NCBI GenBank assembly: GCA_038093515.1
Contig: JBBPSI010000012.1
Coordinates: forward strand, 62,001-126,000
DNA: 64,000 bases
DNA from: Butyriboletus loyo
Taxonomy: Eukaryota > Basidiomycota > Agaricomycetes > Boletales > Boletaceae
Direction of reading: 5' to 3'
In this document: one piece after another, positions 44,722 to 57,040 of the stretch
How positions within the stretch are numbered: position 1 is the first letter of the stretch
Layout of the letters: each line of letters starts with the position of its first letter
The notes under the pieces: generated by a model
What the model was told of the DNA's origin: nothing
Database searches by the model: none
What the model saw: the letters and a program-made list of their open reading frames with translations, nothing else
Program-made: the position numbers and the translations under genes

Positions 44722-46984
44722 TTAGAGCAACTTCTTGTCATACCAATCATGCTCGAGTCGGACCGCTTCCTTGATCGTTTCGGCAAGCCGCCAACCGTGA
44801 CCTTCTCCCTCGAACAGGCGATATTTCACTCTATCCGCACCCCCATGCTCAACGATCGTATTCACGATCTTCTCAGCCTGCTCTGGAAGCACAATCTTAT
44901 CTTCCGTCCCTTGGAGCACCTGGACCGGAAAAGTTCGACACGTCGGAAATCGTGGACGTGAATGACAAGACACGTACCAGGAGTGGCGTCACGATCCTGT
45001 CTGCATGATTCACGGGGCTACGCGCTGCATACACCTCTCGCACTTCTTGCAGGGTCCCGCCCAACAATTTGTCCATGTACCTCAGTTCGAATTTGTGCGT
45101 GAACTGGGCAAGCGATACGAGATCAGAAACGCCATAGGACGACGTCGCTGCCTTGAAAAACGCAGGGTCCGGCGCGATAGAGACCGAAGCCAGCGTCGTG
45201 AAGCCACCCGCAGATCCACCTCGAATGGCAACGCGTTGGCCATCGATGAGGGAATACGGAGGAGCTGCGAGCAACTTGGGAGCATCTTGGCAGTCTTGAA
45301 CGTCTACAATTCCCCAGTTATCAGCAAGGCGGGATCTGAAACCGGTTAAGAAAGGTAATCAGACAAGGGGAAAGGCAACTCTTACATGTATTCCCGACCA
45401 TAACCTGAAGAACCACCATAATTCACATCCAACCTTTCCGAAGATTGTAGCTCAGTTCGTGTCAGAGAATCAGGTCCGTCACAGGGTGCTTACCAGGCGT
45501 AGCCGCGACTCGTGTAGTACAACTTTTCCCAGGAGAGGACTTGTCGCTCCATGCCAGTGGGGCCTCCGTGAACATGGACAATACAAGGAGGCTTCTCGCC
45601 AGGAATACTCGAACCCGAGTATTCAGGATTCTTCGGGGCATAGTACACTGCGTAGAGGGGTTTCCCAGCTCTGTATAGTGTGATCGGTTGAGGAATAGAG
45701 ATATATGCGTCGTTACCCGACACGGATCGTGAGGCGCTTGACTTGCAAAGTTGGTATGATGGCGTAAATGATGCCCCAGAAAATGTGCACGAGAAAATAC
45801 CGCCTGGAGCATCGCCTTTGCTTGCGCTGAAAACGATAGACATCCCCCCACTTTGATTGACGCGGCCAATGAGGGAGAAGGGGAAATCTTGAATCTCCAT
45901 TATGGACTTGTCGTCAGAGAGGTTGGCAATGTACAAGACATTCCGGCCGTCACGAAAAGCAGTGAATGCGGCGAACTTGCCATCACCACCTCTGGGATCG
46001 TCGAGGAGCGCATAAGGGAAATTTCCAAGGGTCCATGCAGGTCCACCAAAGTCTTCCTGGATAAGCCCAGGAATGGCGAGTTGAGCAGAACCCGTCAGGG
46101 TAGAGTAGATGAATGGATTCTGGAAGCCGTTCAATTCGTCCGAGGTGAACACCAATGTGGTATCGGATGTCCAATCAGGGTAATTGACGGACTTTGTGAG
46201 CGCCTCGCCGGCAACGTTTGTCTTGTTCAAGATGACGAGCGTGTCCTCCTGGATCAGCACGTCGGCAATGTTAATCAACGAGCCTTCCCAAGGCATATCT
46301 GGGTGGTACCACTCTTGCCAAGCGATCTTGGTACCCGATGGATTGAACACTGGAGCAGCATAGAAATCGGCGCCGACAACGAGGGGAAAAACTGCTTTGC
46401 GGGTCGTGTTTATGACACAGATTGTCGTGATCACCGTCTGGGGAGTATCCACCGTGTGATCTTCGAGGATCGACACAAGCAGATCATGGCGCGCGGGGTG
46501 AACGGCAAAGTTGGCGTATCTGTACTTTGGGTTTTCTACATTCCAGCGACGATCAGCTGACGGGGTCACCGTGGAGGATTGACCTGGATTACCTGGTGTA
46601 ACTGGCTCGATCGTCTTCGTCGTCGCATTGATCGAGTACACGCGATTGTCGGAGTAGTTGGAGAAATACAAGGTACCTCCATGGGCGATCGCCGCAGCAC
46701 CACCATACTCCTGGACACCAGAACGCGCGTTGTACGGCGACGGTAAGACGTCCTGTCCCGCAAGCGTGTCTACGATCACATAGCGGGCGTTATCTTCCGG
46801 ACGCGATTCTATGTGGTATATTTTGCTGTTCGTGGGGTCGACGAAGATATCAGCATATGAGATAGTCTGAGGCCATCCCGTCACCGATCTGGTCTTACGA
46901 GGGAGAAGTTGAACTCACGCCTTGCACGATGGACTCTGGGGTTATGGCCGATTCCCATTTCCCATAGGGTGCAGTTTGCGACAT
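44722..46984 (-). CDS. S9-family peptidase (acylaminoacyl-peptidase / prolyl oligopeptidase-like)
   Basis: A serine peptidase with an N-terminal beta-propeller and a C-terminal alpha/beta-hydrolase domain. The start at 46984 gives MSQTAPYGKWESAITPESIV. Propeller blades are visible as repeated strands (GTLYFSNYSDNRVYSI, KFAAFTAFRDGRNVLYIANL). The hydrolase half has CIVHVHGGPTGMERQVLSW (oxyanion region), NYGGSSGYGREY after an intron, and RVAIRGGSAGGFTTL with the nucleophile Ser in GGSAGG. The Asp is in QGTEDKIVLP and the His in EGEGHGWR. It ends VRLEHDWYDKKLL at 44722. No signal peptide is present, so it is probably cytosolic. All three triad residues are present; about 680 residues. Confidence 0.92.
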
Positions 46985-47104
46985 CGCTGTATCACTGATT
47001 GATCGGTGCGAACACAGAGATCACATTCGTATTTATTATCAGATGATCACGTGGTGATTTGGCGGGCGATTATAGTGCTGTCAAAATCCCCTGGATTGCA
47101 CGGA

Positions 47105-47695
47105 CTAACCGGACATGCCAGACGAGCTAGTGCACGGCCGTTTGAAAAGTTCATCCAGTAGCACTGCAACCTTCTTCTGTGTCTCGATCTTGTCCTGATG
47201 CACATGCTTCAGTTCCACATCCCGACGGTGTGCAATCTGAGCCTCGTCCGAGAGAAGTAAAAGTAACTTGAGAGAGTGCGTGATCGAGAGCAGCGAGTTC
47301 GCCGCCTTCACCTACGGTCAACGACGGTCAACGACGGAAAGCGTGATCGCAGTACACGAGGAAGCTGACCATCGACTCGGCGCGCGATTCCGCTTGAAAG
47401 GATTCCTGGGCAATGCGAAACTTGTCCTTGTCTCCGATCTAGCAGGCCGTCATTATCGATGTCATGTACCGGCGTAGTGTAATGAACGCACGGAAGCAAG
47501 GCTGACAATGTCGACCATGCCATCCACGAGCACTTCTACCTCGGCATCCAGCTTTTTATTCCACTCCTCTTCGATGTTGTCGAGGTACTCGTCCGAGTTT
47601 TGGTCGACGAGCGCGTTGACTGCGCTACGTTGATGAAGTGTTGCTGTCGGAAGAGCAGACGGGCGGGAGACGTCAGTTTGAGGTGGTTCAGACAT
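47105..47695 (-). CDS. MED22: Mediator complex subunit 22 (Srb6/Surf5)
   Basis: A small head-module subunit of Mediator, which links activators to RNA polymerase II. The start at 47695 gives MSEPPQTDVSRPSALPTATL, then HQRSAVNALVDQNSDEYLDN and IEEEWNKKLDAEVEVLVDGM with VDIVSLAS. A middle exon reads IGDKDKFRIAQESFQAESRA then ESMVSFL. The last exon has AANSLLSITHSLKLLLLLSD then EAQIAHRRD. These alternating helices, the 'FQ.E.RA..MV' segment and the 'LLSIT..LK.LLLLSD' segment are diagnostic for MED22. About 150 residues, as usual. It is divergent from the RAD51D-like gene. Confidence 0.85.
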
Positions 47696-47938
47696 GCATT
47701 CGGATCGCTACTGAGTGAAGTCTCCAGAGCGGTCACGGACCCACGACACGACTCCGACCACTCTTGCCAAATAGTATACCGAGGTCACATTCGAGCAACG
47801 CACAAGGGGAAACGCTCGTCTCGTCCAGTTGTTTCACCCAGATTCAAGAGGAGGAGCGGAGGTTAGAAGTCTTCATCCCACCACCGCGTGCCGACTCCGA
47901 GCCTTAGACATTGACCACCAGCATATCAGAAAGACCAT

Positions 47939-49221
47939 ATGCGACTCCAGTCACTGATTCCTACAATCCCAAGTGATTTTGTCGCCGTTCTCGAGGCCTG
48001 CGGAATCAGAACAGATGCCGATCTTCTATTCTCTGGGACTCCAATCGACATTCTCCAGAGACTACCACCCAGCGTGGTCAGCCTTGCGGACCTCAAATCA
48101 TACATTGGATTTGTTGCCGAGAGCGCGTCCGCTCGTGGTATTCGAGGGGACGAGTTGTATACAGAACAACTCCAAAGACGACACGAGTATGATACGGACA
48201 TCACCTGCGGCGTAGATGAACTCGACGCGCTGGTCAATGGTTTTGGTAATGGCCGTGTCTTTGAAATCACTGGAGATAGAGGGTCCGGAAAGACGGTATG
48301 CCAAATGACGCAAGTTCATTATCATATTCTCAGAGGATTTCAGTCGCTCGTGCTGCAAATCGCTCTGCGGTTGCTAGTGGCGTATAGGGATGCATCTGTT
48401 CTATGGATGGATACTACAGGAGGCTTTTCTGTCGAGCGGACCAGTCAGGTAGCCCAACAATTAGATGGAGAGGTGACAATTTCTGCTTTTATTTTGCTCG
48501 ATTAAACTGAGGACCTGGAGGATTCCTCCTCAGTGCTAGAACGACTACAAGTCTCGCTGGTACTCACCATCGAGACTGCACATACTCTTCTCCAAGACCT
48601 CGAATCTTCACTGACTGTATGTATACTTGATTAACCCTTGGTGCGGATAATTCAAGGGAGTCAGGCCAACGCATCGCCTGGTCCTAGAGTTCGTCTGGTT
48701 ATTATCGATTCGGTCACTTCCCTTCTGGCACCATCTCTCAGTGCTGTATCATCCCATGGACACGCAATCATGACCACCTTCATGCAGCATCTTCGTACTA
48801 TGGCCCGATCGTATTATTTGGCATTTCTTGTGAGTACTTACATATTCCACACAAGCCTTGTTCAACTCCTTGGAGATCGTCAATAACACGTCCGCTTCTG
48901 CTCCTCACAACCCCTTGTCCGCCTCCTCGTCGACTACTAGAAAACCAGCTCTGGGGCCTTCATTTACCTTTCTTACGGACTGCACTATCTGGTTAGCTAG
49001 ACATATGGACACGACCAACGCTGAAGCAGAATCCTCGATTCATGTGGCCGAGATCTTCAAATCCCGATCGACGGTAAGCGTTCACGGTTCGTCGACTCAC
49101 CTTTCTTTCTCAGTCAATTCCCAGCGATCAAGAACATGGTGTATGTTCAAGATTCAAAATGGCATTTTACGTTCGGCGGCAGGAGTATGACTCGACTCTG
49201 TATGCATGGTACCGGGAGTGA
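47939..49221 (+). CDS. RAD51 paralog, RAD51D-like RecA-fold protein
   Basis: Rad51 paralogs assist recombinational DNA repair. The start at 47939 gives MRLQSLIPTIPSDFVAVLEA. An N-terminal helical segment precedes DITCGVDELDALVNGFGNGR and the Walker A loop ITGDRGSGKT. After a short intron come LRLLVAYRDASVLWMDTTGG and ERTSQVAQQL. Walker B is VRLVIIDSVTSLLAPSLSAV, followed by RTMARSYYLAFLV then NNTSAS. RKPALGPSFTFLTDCTIWLA matches the RAD51D 'KPALG.SW.F' segment better than RAD55 or XRCC3. The last exon, joined in phase after a CTCAG acceptor, ends STLYAWYRE at 49221. An alternative acceptor 12 bases downstream shifts the frame and would stop at 49192. About 330 residues; appears intact. Confidence 0.78.
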
Positions 49222-50297
49222 AGCCGTCTCTTCGACTAGCTTGATGCCTCGGGAATTACATCTGTACCCATCGAATGACAGGCCGAGGCAAGACAAATTA
49301 TGCTATAATTACGATTTTTGATCTCAATGCCAGGTTATTCGTTCGAGTGTGGAGGCGACGTCTTTTATATAGAAATGTCTTTGAGACCATAGAGGGCGCT
49401 GTAAAACGGCGGGTCCATGTGGTCTTCAAACATCTATCATCGACTCCGAGAGGATGAGTCAAACATCAAAGTTGAACATTCGGGTCCTTCGCGTTGTTCC
49501 CCTCCGCCTGATGCCAGTATATAGGCTGCAGTGTACAGTTCATTGGATGTCGCATGCACCACGCCGGTTACCTTGCACCGCAAGCGGTTTACACAAGACA
49601 AGTATATACGCCGGTACGGGAAGATGTGGAGACATCCAAGCGAGGCACCGACCGGGGTTTGATATCATAGTCTTGCTTTCTTCAACGCCGCTATGGGGGA
49701 ACATGAATCCAGGGCCAACGCGCAGATGCATCTCCCCTGCAGACAGGCAGAAACCTTGGACACGATGCGTGCCGCGAATACCATCCATCAGAACGAGGTG
49801 CAAGCAACCGCTGTTCTCGAACGCTGGGAACCTGTGCAACCGCCACTCGATCAAGCGTCCAGTGTGCCAATGGGAACCACGGACCCTGTTATCACATGAA
49901 AAAGTATGGTCGGTGACGTTGAGTGTTGAACGTTCTGAACCCTCTACATGCTTGTCGTGCCCAAAAAATAACATGAGCATGCACACGGCACAAACCACAC
50001 ACGGCCACGGCCGAGATGCAAAAGACGATGGTTGTCCGAAAAGCCGTTGGAGGAGATCAGTAACATCGCCGAGCATAGAGACCCAGGCGTTTTATAGATT
50101 CCTATCCAGGTCCATACCTTTGTAAAGCAATCCAGAATATCCCTGACGACGGTGTTTCCCAAATAACCGATTATATCGCAAAATAGACTGAGATGTCTGA
50201 AGGTGATGTCGAGACATCAAGGGGTGCAAACGACGTACCACCCAAAGCTCAAACTTCGGGGGATATGTATATTCAAATAGTCCGATGTCCCCTGATC
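49222..50297. other. Convergent interval without a supported gene
   Basis: About 1.1 kb lies between the RAD51D-like and TMS1 stops. A 178-codon frame on minus (49540-50076; Cys/His-scattered, VCAVCMLMLFFGHDKHVEG) and an overlapping 223-codon frame on plus (49454-50125) are both open. Neither has a recognisable domain or splice-supported partner; one of them might be a lineage-specific gene. Confidence 0.35.
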
Positions 50298-52233
50298 TTA
50301 AAGATGAAAAAATAGTAGGAGAAATTCCCCAAGGAAAGCGATTGATATTACAACTCTCCGAAACTGATCAATCGGCATCAACATACTATCCACCAGCGAG
50401 CAACTTGTACTCACCGATCTGGCATGAAAACTGGAGCAAGCAAACTCCACATGTAAAGGAGTATGCAAACCCAACTACTGACAACGCGCATCCACATTGC
50501 TGTCTCAGAGCGTCCGATGTAAACAATCTCTTCCGAGTCAACACCGCCCTGTTCAGTCGACACCACATTCCTGTGGATGGAAGAATGAGAAAGCAGAATA
50601 AGTTCATTTGGGTAAAACGATAACTGACCAGTCTGTGAGCAGCATCGCGACGTACATCGCCCCAAGAGCAAAGATGACATGGAACCAAGCGTACTGCACA
50701 GTTGCTCAGTAGTGCAATGGCACGAGAAATAAGAGCCTTACGTTATAGCGAGTACCAGAACGTTCGTCATCCTTGGTCTCTCCGTAATCTTCTTCTTCTC
50801 CTTCTTCCTCCTCATGTAGCGCCGACTCGGGAATAGCTCTAGAGTGTTTGCAATTGAATAAGGTCTATATGCAGAGGGGAAAGGAAATATACCCTGCTTG
50901 TACCGCAGCCAGCAATGCCTGATATCTGGGAGATTCCGTGCGCCCCGGTTGCGTACTTACTACCCCCATCTCTGACTGCGCCCCGTCGTCGATGGGTAAG
51001 TAAACGGCACCACCTTTCTTCCCCCCGCCCACCAGCGCTCGGCTCTGTGTGGCCGCTCGACTGGTAGAATACGCGATCGCGAGGAACGTAAAGACCGCAC
51101 CCATGACGACCGTCGTCGTCCCCGTCGTACTCGACCGCGTAAACGGGTTGCAAGATTCGTGAGCATGGTTGGTCACAGCGGAGGTAATAAGGTATGTACA
51201 ATATACCGCCACCATGCCAGCCTGAGCGAGACCAGATCGTGGGTTGGATGCCTGCACTGCTGGGTGGATGGACACGATCGTGCTGATGGTGCAGAGAGCC
51301 AGATTAAATGATATGAAGAAGCGATTGAGGGTGCATTCGGAACCGGCAAAATATCCGTAGAGAATGCCAGTGAGGGTGATGGTCGCGATATACATCACAG
51401 CAGTAGAACCGATGAGGATCCATTGCCAAAGAGTCGACTCGTATTTCTCCCAGTTTTCCAGGCAAGTCTCCGACCAAGAGTGCGCAAAGTCGACCAAGAG
51501 AACGAGACCCAGGAGAATGAAGACTGTCGCACCAATGAGAGCGACGTAGTCGCCCCAGAAAATGAAGAAGCCGTTCGGGATGAAAAAAGTGACAACCACC
51601 AACAGGAGCCAAAGTAATACTTTGGGGCCCCACCAGCTAGAAAGGATGAGTGAATGGGTATCGAGCAAGAGGGATCACATTACCCATTCTGTATTGCTGC
51701 GCGTTTATCCCTGGATTCCGCCACGCCGATGAGGGATAGACTCAGAAGAGAATGGAAGAGGAATAATGCAAAGCAAAGTCGATGAACCTAGAAGAAGTAT
51801 GAGGAAAGCAATGACCAGAGGCGAGGACAAAAGGACGCACCGCGAGTACACCGTAACACTTGCCTTCCTCGCACTCCATCTTGATATAGTCGTAGCTCCA
51901 CTCTTCGATTTTGCGTATGGCGAACGGTGTTTTCATGAGCCATGCCAAAAGCGAATTGAGTATGAATATGATCTGAATCGAAGGTATGTAATTGAGCACG
52001 CAGTGAAGTATTGCGATAACTTGCCGCAAAACCAATCCTAGTCGCAATAGACGAGTTGCAATTGCATGACTTGCAGAACATGGAGGCTATTATACTCGCG
52101 TGAGTGTAACCATATGTTGCATTGCAACGAACTGACCTGCGGTGCTGGTGAAACAAAAGGCCAGACCTCCAAGGCATGATGTGGCTATTGTCCCTAGCGG
52201 ACCAACAAGAGGGAGAGAGAACAGGATACCCAT
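50298..52233 (-). CDS. TMS1: Serine incorporator family membrane protein (TMS1/SERINC)
   Basis: A polytopic membrane protein of about 11 helices; roles proposed for the family include lipid scrambling and serine supply to phosphatidylserine and sphingolipid synthesis. The start at 52233 gives MGILFSLPLVGPLGTIATSC. Past an intron follows the family signature ASMFCKSCNCNSSIATR, then LNSLLAWLMKTPFAIRKIEE and CEEGKCYGVLA. The WWGPKVLLWLLLVVVTFFIP exon carries helices 4-9, including VDFAHSWSETCLENWEKYES and IHPAVQASNPRSGLAQAGMV then AVYCTYLITSA. An acidic loop (HEEEEGEEEDYGE) precedes YNYAWFHVIFALGAMYVAML then LTDW. The last exons give AMWMRVVSSWVCILLYMWSL and APVFMPDR. The final exon boundary is tentative; the chosen stop is at 50298. 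Confidence 0.92.
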
Positions 52234-52458
52234 CCCTTGACGGTCGTCGGTTGTACACTGTACAATGGACCGCAGCGTGGCGACGCAGCACACTGCAGTG
52301 TTCCGAAAAAAGAAGTGTTTTCACACACGTATAGTACATACAGACAACGTTCAGATTGAGTACGTAATACATATACCGAAACATAGCATTCGTATAGTAT
52401 CCTGCCAGTCTGAAAAGGATCTCCTTCTTCAAATCAAACAGCAGGATTCGTGTGTATC

Positions 52459-53964
52459 CTAGGAAAAGTATTGTGTCGCCAAACGGTCGTGGACATGGCC
52501 GTCTTCAGATGGAACCAGCGTTGCGTCGTCTTCACCCGGATGCTCTTCCTCGTCTCCTTCTGCAGTGTCTTGAATTGGATGAGAAAGGGGGAGTGGCACT
52601 ACTGGCACCAACGTCTGCTTACTCGGGTTCCATTTGTAAGTCGGCAGGACACCAGGATCACAGAAATCCTGGCACTGATGAGACGGGGACTGTGGAACTT
52701 TCACGTCGCAATCCACTTCATCTACATCCATAGCGGACACCCCCCGCCGCTGTGGCGCACTTTGCAATTGCCCATATTCTCCATCCCCTGCACATTGCGC
52801 GAGAGATGTGGCGGACGTCGAAGGGTTAGGAGTCAGACGAGAGACGAGACGTTCTCTGGGCTGTCTCCTTGAGGTAGAAAAGGTAATATGCTGCACTGGA
52901 ATAGGAGGTTGATCAGGTAGGCGCTAAATGAAATGAAGGAATTGTCAGCTAGCGATGTATAGAGATGAAGGACGTGGCACCTCTAATCGACAACGACAAA
53001 TTTTCTTTCCGTTGCGCCCTTTGCCTGTCCAATACTGAGATTAAAGTGGTTAGCAACCAAAATTAGACAAGAGGTACAAGCTCACGGCAGCAACTTTGTA
53101 CAGTCCATCGTAACGATACCCCTGAGGAGGTGCATACTGCGAGGGACACTTCCACGAACGAATGACCCGAACAGGGTTTCCGGTAAGGAATGATACCTGG
53201 AAACGGACAATGAATGGAAGAATGGAATCAACGAGTCATCTTCCTCACTATTAATGCTTTGTTTGAATGTACGTCCCAAGATTGATCCCTAATCTGTGGA
53301 CCAAGACGGAGCTAAAAAGAATGCGCGTAATGTCAACCCCGCAGTAGGTCCGTGTCAAGTGTTACAGTGACATACACGCTTTGGGGGAAAGGTGTCCGTC
53401 CATTGCTGCCTACCACCTACGCCAGTATAGATGCTGTTGATGGTCAGGTACGGATTGGCATCTCGGCAAATTATTCTTACATGACATCACCCCCATCTTC
53501 GTCGTCCTCGTATACGCAGGATAAGGCAACAGAATATGCACCGTATCTGCTGCTTCCACATATACCAGCAACAGTTGACCGATGAACAGCAGAATTCGAA
53601 CAATCCACGCTGTTGTTGCGTTACGATATCGAATGATTGAGATAGATATGGCGATGGTTCTTACCGCTTTTCCCATCGGGTGAAGATCGGGACATCAGGT
53701 ATATGCCCAAACGTCTTACTGTGAGAAGAAACGAGCGTTGGCCAACAATAAAAGATCAAGGTGGGGACAATCAAACCTTAAGGCGCGGAGTTTCTCATTG
53801 CGCAGTTTGTTTTCCCTCCTAGCATCACTGGCAGGCGGAGGGCGTGGAGTGTCCGTAACTTCCGGGACGGTGGGTGGTGAGGGATCGCCGGGAGGGGGAT
53901 TGGTTGGAGTTTGTTGCTGCGGGGGACTTTGTACGGTATTTTGCAGGTCGGTGTCCAAGTTCAT
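52459..53964 (-). CDS. SRA/YDG-domain protein (UHRF1-like 5-methylcytosine reader)
   Basis: SRA domains flip and bind 5-methylcytosine, often at hemimethylated CpG. The start at 53964 gives MNLDTDLQNTVQSPPQQQTP, a Pro-rich N-terminus, then ARRENKLRNEKLRALRFDCP. After introns the SRA fold is KTFGHIPDVPIFTRWEKR; AYSVALSCVYEDDEDGGDVM; YTGVGGRQQWTDTFPPKR; RDQSWDVHSNKALI; VSFLTGNPVRVIRSWKCPSQ; and YAPPQGYRYDGLYKVAA, then YWTGKGRNGKKICRCRLE. The YDG motif that names the domain is present. The C-terminal exon (52459-52896) is Ser/Pro-rich and acidic with no RING, PHD or methyltransferase domain. About 390 residues. A stand-alone SRA protein suggests the organism reads DNA methylation. Confidence 0.88.
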
Positions 53965-56148
53965 GGTGGTGGTTACTGGGGAAGATGCAGGTGTGCATCG
54001 CCTTTGCCTCGTGGGTCAATTGTCTAGGATGGAAATATATTCGAGACGGTACCCTAAGTTGTACATACACTGGCAGTTGACCATTGCCATGGTTTCTCTC
54101 GCTGCCCTTACCACCGCAGCCAATGTTATTTCACCCCCCTTCAGTCGCGTGCAGACGCTCGCACAGTCGTGATCGCCATCGTACTAGCTGCCATCCTCAT
54201 TCGATGGAAACTACCTTGCGTTCCTAGCGCTTGAAAGGGGGGGGGGGTCTCCACAAACCCGCTGGGGTACTGCGATGGCGATGCCATTTGGAAAGGAGAC
54301 CACGTCTACTGCTTGCTACGGCCGAGACGGTGATAACTGATAAGAGCACTTGGCTGAGTGATCCAGATGGCATTCCCGAGAGGAGAGGGGAACGATCCAT
54401 CCTTGGCCGGCATTATATACCGCAGCGCCAGACAAACCGTTTCAGATCAAAGAAGCGCATGATGTACATTTGCATTCTCAAATCGACCATTCTATTCTTT
54501 GCATCTCCGACAGTGCTGTCTCGGGCCTCCTCAGGATTGCAAACTTGGTATCTAACATCTCATTTGTCTTTCCATCCCAGATTTCCTTCAGTCATTGAAC
54601 GTGGTTGGGGCAGGCTGAGCGGAACAAAGCGGAATATTTCTTTATCTATACGCCCAGGGACGACGAAGAATTTGGTATCGTCGAACGAATCCTTCTAGCA
54701 AGTATTGCCTACATGACTTCTACCTTTGCATGCGCGCACTTCATCTGCGAGGCGCCGTGGAGTGATTGATCCCGTAGATTCGTCCCCGGCGTCCCAGCTA
54801 TAGATAGCTAATCCTATAGATCGTACGGGTAGTACAACCGACTTACTCAAACGTCACATCGTTTCACCACAGCCTTTCTCGATCATTGTGAATACAAGGG
54901 GTTAGCGCACAGGAAACTGTAGTCCTGTGTGGACATCGTTGTATGGAGACTAAAGTCTTTGTGGCGATGAACGTGACAGATTTCGCGACGTGCCTTCTCA
55001 TCTGGTGGGGGGTGGCGAGGGGCTCGCTGATGAAAAGCACTAGGTGAACGTGAAGGTACGACGGAGGCCAAGTTCAGATTAGCCGCAGCGGGTGCATCGG
55101 AGAGCGCGATGAGACGCTTAGGACAGTGATCTATTGTCAATTGAAGTCGATAAAGTGCCACGTAGTTCGTGAGCACATCTATCTAGCTGTCTGGAGGGGA
55201 AAAACATGTCACCTCATTTTCGGACGGTCGCCTCTCCGCTCATTGATGTTCCCGTGGTCGAAAAAGCTTTATTTGTTTCCACCCTGGTCATATTGTTCTG
55301 GCGACAACGTCTCCCTAGCAGGAGGCTTACATGACAAGGCGTAAAGCCAACCAAAGACGTTGTACAGGAACCCTCGGCCCCATGGCGAGGTAAGCATGAT
55401 AATTGGAGATCGCGTGTCGGATAACGAAGCTAAGGACGAAAGCAGTGGTGATGAGACGGGAGTGCCTCTGCAGAAGCGAAGTCAAAGGTTGGATTCGCTC
55501 CAGAGGAAATGACGAGGCGGCTATTGTCAATCTGGTACACGGGATGGAATTGGCTCGTGGTCTGAGAAACACAAGTATAAAGGCACATTGTGGCGTAACC
55601 CGGCCGAGATGCAGCCTGCGTCTGGTAGTCCTATGCCGCGGCAGCAACACACCCACGATGTTCAAGGTACACCGACCGGTATTGAACCTAATTTTTCATG
55701 GGTCTAGTAGATGAACGTTCTTTTTGGTACGCACCCAAAATCATTGTTACTACTGAACGGCAGCCTCTCTTCAGACGCAAGGCTACGAGCAGGTAATGCA
55801 CGAAATACCATCTGATAAGAGGGCCAGGTTGGGCGACACTGTGGGGTTGTCAGAAGTATAATTTGTGAACGGCACCCAAGTGCGCGAGCGGCATAGGTGA
55901 GATGGCGGCGAGCCTTGCTTGCGAAAATGTCACGTGCCGAGAAATCAGTCACGGACAAAAAGGTTTGGCGAGTCTCAAACCGCAGCACCCTTCTCCCACC
56001 CAACTAATTTCGTGCAGAAGCACACGGTGGCCTCCGCTAAACGAATCCAAGAAACATACGTATCCCTTCAAAGAGCCAACCCGTTCCCGAGGTTTCCCTA
56101 GCTAAATTCTTCGACGTCCTTCATTCCGAACCTCGCACTATTCATGAA
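53965..56148. other. Gene-poor 2.2-kb interval
   Basis: Contains a G11 run at about 54237-54247 and short frames up to 155 codons on either strand, none with motifs or good splice partners. The right end (about 56100) is the leader of the first SPT small-subunit gene. Confidence 0.45.
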
Positions 56149-56155
56149 ATGTTGA
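56144..56155 (+). promoter_or_regulatory. Three-codon upstream ORF overlapping the ssSPT copy 1 start
   Basis: ATGAAATGTTGA at 56144-56155 encodes Met-Lys-Cys-stop. The main ATG at 56149-56151 lies inside it in another frame. Initiation at the first ATG would compete with the main start. Confidence 0.5.
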
Positions 56156-56491
56156 GGAATTACCTATGGCGTCAATGGTTGAAGTTTGAAGCAACCCTTG
56201 CATTCTCTATGCTAGAGCCTTGGGAGAAGATCCTGTCCAGTGAGTATCCCTATATAAAGCAGCGGACAATCCTTCTCGCGTGAATCGCCCTCGTACAGGA
56301 TCTCTTACGGAAAGTTTGCAGTGGCTATCTTCACGTTTTTCGCACTTCTCCTTGTCTCTGGGTTGTACCAATATCTACCGCAGCATGTTTCCATCATGCG
56401 CCAACGGGCGACTTACTACCTGTGGGGTCACGATGGCGATGATCGGTTGCTGCGGCGTTTCGTTGACCCATCGACACTGAAGGAACTATGA
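56149..56491 (+). CDS. Serine palmitoyltransferase small subunit-like protein, copy 1
   Basis: Small subunits (ssSPT) activate serine palmitoyltransferase and set acyl-CoA choice at the ER in the first step of sphingolipid synthesis. Exons are 56149-56243 and 56299-56491, 95 residues. The N-terminus is MLRNYLWRQWLKFEATLAFS with MLEPWEKILS, the ssSPT hallmark LEPWE at the end of the first helix. The second helix is FAVAIFTFFALLLVSGLYQY, followed by LPQHVSIM, matching the 'MPQH' after the human helix. A tail of about 25 residues (YYLWGHDGDDRLLRRFVDPS) extends beyond the human form. The donor used is GTATCC, which keeps phase; a nearer GTGAGT would not. An upstream ATG-AAA-TGT-TGA overlaps the start codon. 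Confidence 0.75.
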
Positions 56492-57040
56492 TGCTACTGT
56501 GAGTTTTACCTGGCTCCGCAGGTTCACCAATGATGAATAGTAGACAGTATTCATACACAGAAGCATTTCTGATATTGGATGCTGATGCTCACAACGATTC
56601 TACGTATATCACCTAAACCTATTCCCTCGTATGCTGTACTCCATGTCTTACAGCTTGATGTTCGTTTGTTCAAATTACTCTGCCCGATAAGCTTCTCTTC
56701 ACCCAGGAACAAGAAGTCTCTCTTCGCGGTAAGGCCAAGCTACGCCAATGTCGGTAGCTGCCTTCACATTCCTTTTTTTTGTGGCCTGGGTGAACCTGCC
56801 AGCCCTGGCCACAAACACTCGAGAGTGATGACTTGACTTGAATCTTGTAGCCAAGTACCTCGAGCCAAGTTTTTTCCGACGTCAGCATGAGGAGATTATG
56901 TGAATGCAACATTTAATGGCAATTTGCATGAAGACATGTGACTACGAACCTCCTCCTCTCACGCTGCTTGGTAAAAAACGACTGGCACTCCCCGACTCCC
57001 AGGCTCTGATTTGCACCACCACCAATCCATCGCCCCCGCT

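Noticed and set aside
49454..50125. Overlapping 223-codon (+) and 178-codon (-) frames
   Set aside because: No domain, no splice partner, and the two overlap almost entirely, so at most one can be real.
54237..54247. G11 run as a G-quadruplex or regulatory element
   Set aside because: A single homopolymer run without further G-tracts nearby; most simply a slippage tract.
55207..55332. Possible third SPT small-subunit fragment (VVEKALFVSTLVILFW)
   Set aside because: Only a weak resemblance to the second helix; there is no LEPWE motif, no tail match and no upstream exon.
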